From an uncultured Pelagibacteraceae bacterium (GTDB lineage Bacteria > Pseudomonadota > Alphaproteobacteria > Pelagibacterales > AG-422-B15), in the NCBI GenBank assembly GCA_902546615.1, contig CACCKE010000001.1, forward strand, positions 62,001 through 126,000: 64,000 nt of DNA. The letters run 5' to 3'. The translations under genes were made by a program, and so were the position numbers. The stretch's first letter is position 1. Each line of letters opens with the position of its first letter. This document shows, one piece after another, positions 54,946-61,949 of the stretch. Under the pieces are notes generated by a model. That model ran no database searches. It saw only the letters and a list, made by a program, of their open reading frames with translations, and was not told the DNA's origin.

Positions 54946-56000
54946 TATGGCGCTGGATTTGGAATTTCTTTATGAATACCTCTTATTTCATTCATAATTT
55001 CCTTCGTTATATCAAGATCAACACTCTCTATACAGGTTTTTAATTGTTCCATTGTAGTCGCTCCAATAATTGTAGATGTAACAAAGGGTTGAATATTACA
55101 AAATTGAATAGCTAGTTGCGCAGGGTCAATTTCGTATTTTTTTGCAAGATTTACATACATTTCAATTGCCTGCTGTGTCTTATCTCCTTTATATCTCATC
55201 ATTAAAGGACCGTCGCCAAACAGAGCAAGTCTTGAACCTTGAGGCATCTGTCCACCTAAATATTTTCCAGTTAATGTTCCTTGTGCTAAAGGCGAGTAAG
55301 CAAGCAAGCCTACTTGTTCATGCATTGCTACTTCAGATAAACCAATTTCAAAACCTCTGTTGACTAAATTATAAGCATTTTGAATTGATGCCACGCGTGG
55401 TAGTGATTTAGTTTCAGCAAGCTCTAAATATTTCATTGTACCCCACGGCGTTTCATTAGATAAACCAATTTGCCTAACTTTACCTTGCTTAACTAATTCA
55501 CCAAGAGCCTCAAGAGTTTCCTCCAAAGGAATGGAGTCTGATGTATCCATATGTTTGTACTCAAGCCTTCCTGAAAATGCACCAAAAGGTCTATCAGGCC
55601 AATGAACTTGGTAGAGATCAATGTAATCTGTTTGTAGTCTTTTAAGACTTTGCTCAACTGCATAGAAAACATGTTCTTTAGATAATCTTGGTATTTCTTC
55701 ATTTTCTCGAAGCCATGACATTCCAGAACGACCAGCCACTTTAGTTGCAAGTATCACCTTGTCTCTGTTGCCTCTCGCTTTGAACCAAGTACCAATATAT
55801 TTTTCTGTTAAACCCTGTGTTTCAGCTTTTGTAGGAACAGCATATATTTCAGCAGTATCTATAAAATTGACTTCGTGGTCTAAGGAGTAATCCAACTGAT
55901 CGTGAGCATCAGCCTCGGTATTCTGTTCTCCCCAGGTCATTGTACCCAAGCATATCAAGCTTACGTCAATATCTGATCTACCTAATTTTCTGTATTCCAT
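54945..56000 (-). CDS. Aldo/keto reductase (Tas-like)
   Basis: 351 aa TIM-barrel NADP(H) oxidoreductase. The catalytic Asp and Tyr are in EVNFIDTAEIYAVP, the Lys in VILATKVAG and the His in YQVHWPDRP, so the tetrad is complete. The C-terminal STIIGATTMEQLKTCIESV binds the cofactor phosphate. NAD(P)H-dependent reductase of the E. coli Tas group; substrate unknown. One-base overlaps join it to phhB and to the upstream SDR. Confidence 0.88.
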   Translation of the reverse strand: MEYRKLGRSDIDVSLICLGTMTWGEQNTEADAHDQLDYSLDHEVNFIDTAEIYAVPTKAETQGLTEKYIGTWFKARGNRDKVILATKVAGRSGMSWLRENEEIPRLSKEHVFYAVEQSLKRLQTDYIDLYQVHWPDRPFGAFSGRLEYKHMDTSDSIPLEETLEALGELVKQGKVRQIGLSNETPWGTMKYLELAETKSLPRVASIQNAYNLVNRGFEIGLSEVAMHEQVGLLAYSPLAQGTLTGKYLGGQMPQGSRLALFGDGPLMMRYKGDKTQQAIEMYVNLAKKYEIDPAQLAIQFCNIQPFVTSTIIGATTMEQLKTCIESVDLDITKEIMNEIRGIHKEIPNPAP

Positions 56001-57010
56001 TATTTTGTAATCAGTCCAAGTTCTTCAAATTGTTTTACAGTTTGGATGATTGCCTCATCTGCACTTTCGAAATTAAACTTTAAAATATTTTTAGCATTTT
56101 CGGAATTAGTAAATTTTGTTTTACCAACAAAGCCCGATATTGCCCCAGCTTCTTTACTAAATAAACCTAGAACTTTCATTAAGATATTTGGAGCCTCGAT
56201 TGAGGGGGCTTTTTTATAACCGTGTTCTCTTAAAAGCTTATTCATATCGGATAGCCACATACATTTTTCCGCTAGTATGAATCTTTTTCCACTTGCATCT
56301 GGATGTATCATCGCTTCAATGTGTGCTCTTGCTGTATCTTTAACAGTAACCCATCCAAAATGAACTTTTGGCACAACAGGGTAGGAACCGTCCAACATTC
56401 TTTGAATAAATACATTTGAAGTTCCAACATCATCAGATAACGATGGACCTATAACTAAAGTAGGGTTTATTGCAACGGCTTCTATTTTTTTATCGTCACT
56501 AAGACTGTTCAAGTAAGACCACATCTCCTTTTCGGCAATTGCCTTACTTTTGTTGTATGCTCCAATATTTTGACTTGGATCAGTCCAATGACTTTCGTCA
56601 TATATTTTTTCTTCATTCCCATAGCCCACAGCTGAGAATGAAGAAGTCATAACAAATCTTTTAATCTTGTTCTTAATCGAGCTTTTAAGCGCCCTTAAAA
56701 GACCCTCCTTAGCCGGCTGGATGATTTCATTTTCATCATCAGGTGCCTTGTCGGTTAGTGGAGATGCAATGTGCAATACATATGTACACCCATTAACCGC
56801 CTCATCCCATCCTTCATCCTTCAGTAGGTCTAATTTACAAAAATCTAAATTATTTTTTGCATCAACTTCTTTTGCTATTGCCTGCCTTACTTCTGCTTCA
56901 CGATTTTCAGAACGTAAAGACGTTCTAACTGAGTACCCTTTTTTTAGTAATTCAGCTATGCAATGCTGAGCAATGTAACCTGATCCACCAGTAACAAGAA
57001 CTTTTTCCAT
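56000..57010 (-). CDS. Extended SDR, NAD-dependent epimerase/dihydroflavonol-reductase-like (paralogue 1)
   Basis: 336 aa. N-terminal GxxGxxG in VTGGSGYIAQHCIAELLKKGY, then SLRSENREAEVRQAI (Arg-rich, NADP-type), MTSSFSAVGYG and YNKSKAIAEKEMW (YxxxK catalytic pair). It resembles dihydroflavonol-4-reductase/cinnamoyl-CoA reductase-like aldehyde or ketone reductases. The adjacent gene encodes a close paralogue with the same motifs, so a tandem duplication occurred. Confidence 0.87.
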   Translation of the reverse strand: MEKVLVTGGSGYIAQHCIAELLKKGYSVRTSLRSENREAEVRQAIAKEVDAKNNLDFCKLDLLKDEGWDEAVNGCTYVLHIASPLTDKAPDDENEIIQPAKEGLLRALKSSIKNKIKRFVMTSSFSAVGYGNEEKIYDESHWTDPSQNIGAYNKSKAIAEKEMWSYLNSLSDDKKIEAVAINPTLVIGPSLSDDVGTSNVFIQRMLDGSYPVVPKVHFGWVTVKDTARAHIEAMIHPDASGKRFILAEKCMWLSDMNKLLREHGYKKAPSIEAPNILMKVLGLFSKEAGAISGFVGKTKFTNSENAKNILKFNFESADEAIIQTVKQFEELGLITK

Positions 57011-57018
57011 ATATTATT

Positions 57019-58026
57019 CTATTTTCCAAGTATCTTACCCATGGATTGTGCCATGTCACTTATTGTTTTTTCAATTGCTGTAGGTTTCCAGTTAAAAATA
57101 GAAACTGTTGAGCTGTTATCAGTTTGATAACTGCCTCTTTTGATATTTTTTAAAATACCTTTCATTTGTAAACTGAATAATGCAAAAAATCTTAATAAAA
57201 AGGTTGGCATAACTTTAGTTGAAACCTTTTCAAAGCCGCTATCTTTTACAATCTTTGCAATTTTTGTAATATGATAATCATTTGTTGAAGTTGTGAGTAT
57301 TCTTTTACCATCGCTGGCTTCTGATTTAAGAGCCTTCACATGCAACATTGCTGTATCTCTTACGTCAGATATATGCATATATACATCTGGTAACGCAGGA
57401 ATTTTTCCAAGTATCAGTCGAGCCATAAAACTAGCAGACGCACCCATGGTATCATCACTTAATAGTGGGCCCATGACAAAACCTGGATGAATAGTTGTCA
57501 TTTTCAGATCTTTATTTTCTGGTGAATTTATAAATTCCCATGCAGCTTTTTCAGCAAAAGTTTTACTTTTATTATATGCACCGACATCTTTATCTGTATT
57601 GGTCCAATCATTACTGCTACAAATTTTTTGATTATGTCCGTAGGCAATAGCAACAATTGATGATGTAAGAACAATTTTTTTTATACCAGCTTTTTTTGCG
57701 GCTTTAAGGGCTCTCATAGTTCCCTCTGTTGCTGGCTTTATGAGCTCATTTTCATTTTTTGGTTCTCCAACTATGAACGGCGAAGCTAAATGTATCATAT
57801 AATCACATTCAGACGCACAACTGTCCCAACCTTCATCAGACATTAGATCAAGTTTACAAAATTCTAGATTGTTGTCTGGCATTTCCTTTTTTATTGCTTC
57901 TCGTACCTCATCCTCTCTATTCATACTTCTTAGAGAACCTCTGACTGCATATCCATTTTTCAATAATTCAGTAATACAGTGTAGTGCTATGTAACCTGAT
58001 GCTCCTGTGACTAAAACCTTCTCCAC
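57019..58026 (-). CDS. Extended SDR, NAD-dependent epimerase/dihydroflavonol-reductase-like (paralogue 2)
   Basis: 335 aa paralogue of the next gene: VTGASGYIALHCITELLKNGY, GSLRSMNREDEVREAI, LTSSIVAIAYGHNQ, YNKSKTFAEKAAW, HPGFVMGPLLSDD. The catalytic Ser-Tyr-Lys is kept in both, while the substrate-side C-terminal thirds differ more, suggesting different substrates. It is the first gene of a four-gene minus-strand operon (SDR-SDR-AKR-phhB) with an 8-base gap to the second SDR. Confidence 0.87.
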   Translation of the reverse strand: MEKVLVTGASGYIALHCITELLKNGYAVRGSLRSMNREDEVREAIKKEMPDNNLEFCKLDLMSDEGWDSCASECDYMIHLASPFIVGEPKNENELIKPATEGTMRALKAAKKAGIKKIVLTSSIVAIAYGHNQKICSSNDWTNTDKDVGAYNKSKTFAEKAAWEFINSPENKDLKMTTIHPGFVMGPLLSDDTMGASASFMARLILGKIPALPDVYMHISDVRDTAMLHVKALKSEASDGKRILTTSTNDYHITKIAKIVKDSGFEKVSTKVMPTFLLRFFALFSLQMKGILKNIKRGSYQTDNSSTVSIFNWKPTAIEKTISDMAQSMGKILGK

Positions 58027-58100
58027 TTAAACCTCTAAGTATCTGTATTAATTTAATAAAATCTTGATAAATAATTACTTGTATTGATTACCTTTATAAT

Positions 58101-58118
58101 TATGTATTAAAATACATA
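58101..58118. promoter_or_regulatory. Inverted repeat upstream of the Bax-inhibitor-1 gene
   Basis: TATGTATT-AA-AATACATA is an 8-bp inverted repeat with a 2-base spacer, 29 bases before the ATG at 58147 and overlapping an A/T-rich promoter-like stretch (TATAAT at 58095-58100). An AAGAGG Shine-Dalgarno follows. It may be an operator; in this A/T-rich background, chance cannot be excluded. Confidence 0.35.
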
Positions 58119-58146
58119 TAACAATTTTTACAAGAGGTTTTTAAAT

Positions 58147-58881
58147 ATGGATTATCAAACTAGAGCTCAATCAACGCCAGCAATCGACGAAGGCTTAAGG
58201 AATTACATGATGAGTGTTTATAATTATATGGCGTCTGGTTTGGCCTTAACTGGTTTGGTTGCATATATGTTATTTCAAGCAACTGCAGTAATGGGTCCAA
58301 CAGGAGAAATTGTTGGTCTGACTAACTTAGGTATTACACTTTATACAGGACCAATGATGTGGGTAGTTGCATTAGCACCTCTTGGTATAGTTATGTACAT
58401 GAGTTTTGGAATAAGAGGAATGTCCGCATCCCGAGCTCAGACAATGTTCTGGGTATTTGCATTTTTAATGGGTTTATCACTCTCAACAATCTTTTTAACA
58501 TATACAGGTGCGAGTATAGCACGGGTGTTCTTTATAACTGCAAGTACATTTGGCGCAATGAGCATATATGGTTATACAACAAAAAGAGATCTAACTAATT
58601 TTGGATCGTTTTTATTTATGGGACTGATTGGAATTATAATAGCATCAATTGTAAATATATTTATGCAATCACCCGCACTATATTATGGTATATCTATTCT
58701 AGGTGTTTTAATTTTTGTTGGTTTGACAGCTTACGATACACAAAAGATCAAAAATATGTACATGGCATATGATAGCGGAGAAGTTGCTGCTAAAAAAGCC
58801 ATCATGGGCGCATTAACACTTTATCTTGATTTTATAAATCTATTTATAATGTTACTAAGACTTTTTGGTCAAAGAAGATAA
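58147..58881 (+). CDS. Bax inhibitor-1/YccA family membrane protein
   Basis: 244 aa with seven hydrophobic segments between about residues 25 and 240. The N-terminal DEGLRNYMMSVYNYMASGLALTGLVAYM and the late FVGLTAYDTQKIKNMYMAYDSGEVAAKKAIMGALTLYLDFINLFIMLLRLFG are the YbhL/TMBIM signature, with the Asp residues that gate Ca2+ in related channels. Function in bacteria is not settled (Ca2+/H+ leak; FtsH modulation in YccA). Confidence 0.92.
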   Translation: MDYQTRAQSTPAIDEGLRNYMMSVYNYMASGLALTGLVAYMLFQATAVMGPTGEIVGLTNLGITLYTGPMMWVVALAPLGIVMYMSFGIRGMSASRAQTMFWVFAFLMGLSLSTIFLTYTGASIARVFFITASTFGAMSIYGYTTKRDLTNFGSFLFMGLIGIIIASIVNIFMQSPALYYGISILGVLIFVGLTAYDTQKIKNMYMAYDSGEVAAKKAIMGALTLYLDFINLFIMLLRLFGQRR

Positions 58882-58883
58882 AA

Positions 58884-59237
58884 TCAGGCTATACGTTTTA
58901 CAGAAACTTTAAGATATTTTGTAATATCTGATAGATATTCACTTTCTTTAATTTTTTTATTATTAAAATCGATTAATGTGAATGTTACATGCTTTCCTTT
59001 GTTTTTATTTTTAATTATTCTTAAAAAAGCATTTTCGAAAGTACTGCGATAAATTGAAAAAACTGCATTGTATTTTCCATGATCTATTGCATAGTCTTTC
59101 CAATGTCCTTGACTAACTTTTTGAGCATAAACAGAAAGTATGAGATTAAGTTCAGTTTTATGAAAGCTAGTAAACTTGTTTTTTGATCGATTAGAGCTCT
59201 TATAGGATAAATTAGGACTAATGTAGTGTACTGTCAT
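58884..59237 (-). CDS. DUF2794 family protein
   Basis: 117 aa, small soluble protein. FHKTELNLILSVYAQKVSQGHWKDYAIDHGKYNAVFSIYRSTFENAFLRIIK matches the DUF2794 core (RxELxxILxLYgxxVaaGeWrDYAIdf...AvFSvyR), a family I know mainly from alphaproteobacteria. No known activity. Convergent with the BI-1 gene (2-base gap) and divergent from htpG. Confidence 0.85.
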   Translation of the reverse strand: MTVHYISPNLSYKSSNRSKNKFTSFHKTELNLILSVYAQKVSQGHWKDYAIDHGKYNAVFSIYRSTFENAFLRIIKNKNKGKHVTFTLIDFNNKKIKESEYLSDITKYLKVSVKRIA

Positions 59238-59318
59238 TGTTATCTCATGTTACCTTGAAAAATGTAAAAAAAACAACGAAAATAGGGAAAAATTTCACGA
59301 TAACATCATCTAAATCGC

Positions 59319-59346
59319 CTTGAATTTCGATGAATAATTCCAATAT
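59319..59346 (+). promoter_or_regulatory. Candidate heat-shock (RpoH-type) promoter of htpG
   Basis: CTTG at 59319, a 17-base spacer and CCAATAT at 59340-59346 fit the alphaproteobacterial RpoH pattern (CTTG-N17-CYTATNT) with one mismatch. It ends 20 bases before the htpG ATG. A second CTTGAAA-like element lies about 65 bases further up near 59252. HtpG is a classical RpoH target, which supports the reading. Confidence 0.5.
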
Positions 59347-59366
59347 AGTTTCTGAGAATAAAAATT

Positions 59367-61250
59367 ATGCCTAAATCGGAAAAATTAGAGTTTCAAACAG
59401 AAGTCAGTCAATTACTCAAATTGATGATAAATTCTGTTTATTCAGAAAAAGAAGTGTTTGTAAGGGAGCTTGTATCCAATGCTTCTGATGCATGTGATAA
59501 ATTAAGATACCTATCAAATACAAAAGAAAAACTCATAAAGGATGATCCTAATTTCAAAATTCAGATCACTATTGATAAAAAAAATAATCTAATCACAATT
59601 TCCGATAACGGAATTGGAATGAATAAAAAGGATCTTGTTTCTAACCTTGGAACAATCGCACGCTCTGGTACTGCACATTTTTTAAAAGAACTGTCTGAAT
59701 CTAAAACAAAAGACCTTTCACTCATTGGTCAATTTGGTGTCGGTTTTTATTCTGCTTTTATGGTTGCTTCACAAACTAAAGTTACTACACGCAAAGCTGG
59801 AGAAAATAAACTTTGGATCTGGACTTCTGATGGAGAAAGCAGCTTCACCATTGAGGAGAGTGAAGACTCAAATCTTCTAGTATCGAATAGAGGAACCTCG
59901 ATAGAACTTACTTTAACGAAGGAGTCTAAAGAGTATTTAGACAAAAATAGAATTGAAAATATAATTAAAAGATATTCAGATCATATAAGTATTCCAATTT
60001 ATGTGAGTGATGGTTCTGAAAAAAAAGATGAAATAATTGATTCTATTAATTCTGCGTCAGCTATTTGGACGCGACCTAAAAATAAAATTACTGAGGAACA
60101 ATATAAAGAGTTCTATAATCACGCAGGACAGATGTTCGATGATCCTTGGATGACGTCTCATTATAAGGCTGAAGGAAAAATTGAATATACTGTGTTAAAT
60201 TTTATTCCATCAACTAAACCTTTTGATCTTTATGATCCAGCAAGAGAAAACAGGCTTAAACTTTATGTTAAAAGAGTATTTATCACAGACAATTGTCCAG
60301 AACTTATTCCTCCTTATCTTCGTTTCCTAAGAGGTATCATCGACTCGGAAGATCTTCCATTAAACATAAGTCGCGAAATGCTTCAAAACAACCCAGTCGT
60401 TACGAAAATAAGATCATCTCTAGTTAAAAGAACAATTTCTGATCTCAAAAAAAAGATTGATAAAGACAGGGAGTCGTATGAAAAATTCTGGGAAAATTTT
60501 GGTCCAGTACTAAAAGAGGGAATTTATGAAGACTTTGAGAGAAAAGATTCAATTCTAGAAATATCATTATTTAAGAATTCAAAATCAAAAAAACTCATCA
60601 CATTAAATGAATACATAGAGTCAATGGGTAAAAAACAAAAGGATATTTACTTTATGACTGGTGATAGTTATGAAAATATAATTAATAATCCAAGTTTAGA
60701 GGGCTATAAGTCAAGAGATATTAATGTGCTTATATTGGATGACCCTGTAGACAGTTTTTGGACTTCATCAACCTCATCATATCAAGAGAAGAGTTTTAAA
60801 TCTGTTACAAGGGGAATGGATGACCTGAATAAAATTGATGGAGAAAAAAAAGATGATAAAAATGAAAAATCTGTTGAGCCGCTGATTAATCTACTAAAAG
60901 AAAAATTAAAGGAAAAAGTTAAAGACGTTAGAGTGTCCTCAAGACTTACAGATAGCCCTGTATGTCTTGTAAGTGATGAAGGCGCAATGGATCCTCAGCT
61001 TGAAAAAATACTTCAGCAGCACAATCAGCTCAATCAGGGTCTTTCCCTTAAAGTTTTGGAAATCAATCCTCAACATAAGCTCATAAAAAAACTTGCTAAA
61101 ATGAGTAAAGATAAAGCATCAATTAGTGATGTTGAGAATATTTCAATTTTACTTTATGAACAATCTAAGATTCTTGATGGTGAAAAGCCATCAGATCCTG
61201 TTGAATTTTCAAAAAAACTTATTGAAACCATCACTACATCGATAAATTAA
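59367..61250 (+). CDS. htpG: Molecular chaperone HtpG (Hsp90)
   Basis: ATP-dependent chaperone, 627 aa, full length. The GHKL ATPase domain has NASDACDKLRY, ISDNGIGMNKKDLVSNLGTIA and GQFGVGFYSAFM. The middle domain carries GIIDSEDLPLNISREMLQ, with the catalytic Arg nearby. The C-terminal dimerisation domain is present (about 500-627), ending in VEFSKKLIETITTSIN. Stands alone with its own promoter region of 129 bases. Confidence 0.97.
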   Translation: MPKSEKLEFQTEVSQLLKLMINSVYSEKEVFVRELVSNASDACDKLRYLSNTKEKLIKDDPNFKIQITIDKKNNLITISDNGIGMNKKDLVSNLGTIARSGTAHFLKELSESKTKDLSLIGQFGVGFYSAFMVASQTKVTTRKAGENKLWIWTSDGESSFTIEESEDSNLLVSNRGTSIELTLTKESKEYLDKNRIENIIKRYSDHISIPIYVSDGSEKKDEIIDSINSASAIWTRPKNKITEEQYKEFYNHAGQMFDDPWMTSHYKAEGKIEYTVLNFIPSTKPFDLYDPARENRLKLYVKRVFITDNCPELIPPYLRFLRGIIDSEDLPLNISREMLQNNPVVTKIRSSLVKRTISDLKKKIDKDRESYEKFWENFGPVLKEGIYEDFERKDSILEISLFKNSKSKKLITLNEYIESMGKKQKDIYFMTGDSYENIINNPSLEGYKSRDINVLILDDPVDSFWTSSTSSYQEKSFKSVTRGMDDLNKIDGEKKDDKNEKSVEPLINLLKEKLKEKVKDVRVSSRLTDSPVCLVSDEGAMDPQLEKILQQHNQLNQGLSLKVLEINPQHKLIKKLAKMSKDKASISDVENISILLYEQSKILDGEKPSDPVEFSKKLIETITTSIN

Positions 61251-61320
61251 TTCTAAAATTAAGACTCCAATACTATAAAATTCTGTTTATAATCCTAATA
61301 AAAATTTTGTGAGGTATATA

Positions 61321-61947
61321 ATGAAAACACTTATTAGTTCTTTCTTTGCTGGCCTGTTTGCTGCATTCATAACTTTTAGCGCAAATTCGGCTGAATTAAA
61401 CGAAATAGAAATTTATGAAGGCAAAATCAAGGGCGCATATAGTGTTACAAACTTGCCTCTTCTTCCAGGAAACTGGAAAGTTGACGACCTAGAAAAATCA
61501 GGAAGCATTAATTCTGGTAATTTTTACGTCTACGCAACTATGATTCCAGCTGCAGCTGACGATGCAACGCGAAGATATAATGATATTATTTTCTATGCAA
61601 TCCTTGGATCAAAGTCTGAAGAAACCTCTTATAGAAAAACTTTTTATGGCTGTGAGGGTGGGTTCTACTCTTTAGAAGGCTCAATAATAAAAATTGAATC
61701 TCGCGGTTCAGGAAATTTTGAAGAATATTGCAATGTGCATCAAACTGAATTTCAATCATTTAATTATTTCTTCACGGATTGTTCTGATGTTTGTGTCGAG
61801 GTTGGTATTAATTTAGATACTAATAAATATAAAACTGATCGTAAAAGTTTTGAGGAAATCACTGAATTGCTCTCAGAAAATGTTAGAAAAATTGTAAGAT
61901 CTGGTAATGGATCTCTTGATTTTCTTAATGATTACAGAACAAATTAA
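61321..61947 (+). CDS. Secreted protein of unknown function
   Basis: 208 aa, not recognised. The tracked ORF starts at a GTG (61309), but the ATG at 61321 is preceded by a TGAGG Shine-Dalgarno and begins a good signal peptide, MKTLISSFFAGLFAAFITFSANS, cleaved near AELNE. Four cysteines (FYGCEG, EYCNVH, FTDCSD, VCVEVG) suit disulfides in the periplasm. Convergent with acnA (2-base gap), and 70 bases after htpG. Confidence 0.7.
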   Translation: MKTLISSFFAGLFAAFITFSANSAELNEIEIYEGKIKGAYSVTNLPLLPGNWKVDDLEKSGSINSGNFYVYATMIPAAADDATRRYNDIIFYAILGSKSEETSYRKTFYGCEGGFYSLEGSIIKIESRGSGNFEEYCNVHQTEFQSFNYFFTDCSDVCVEVGINLDTNKYKTDRKSFEEITELLSENVRKIVRSGNGSLDFLNDYRTN

Positions 61948-61949
61948 TA

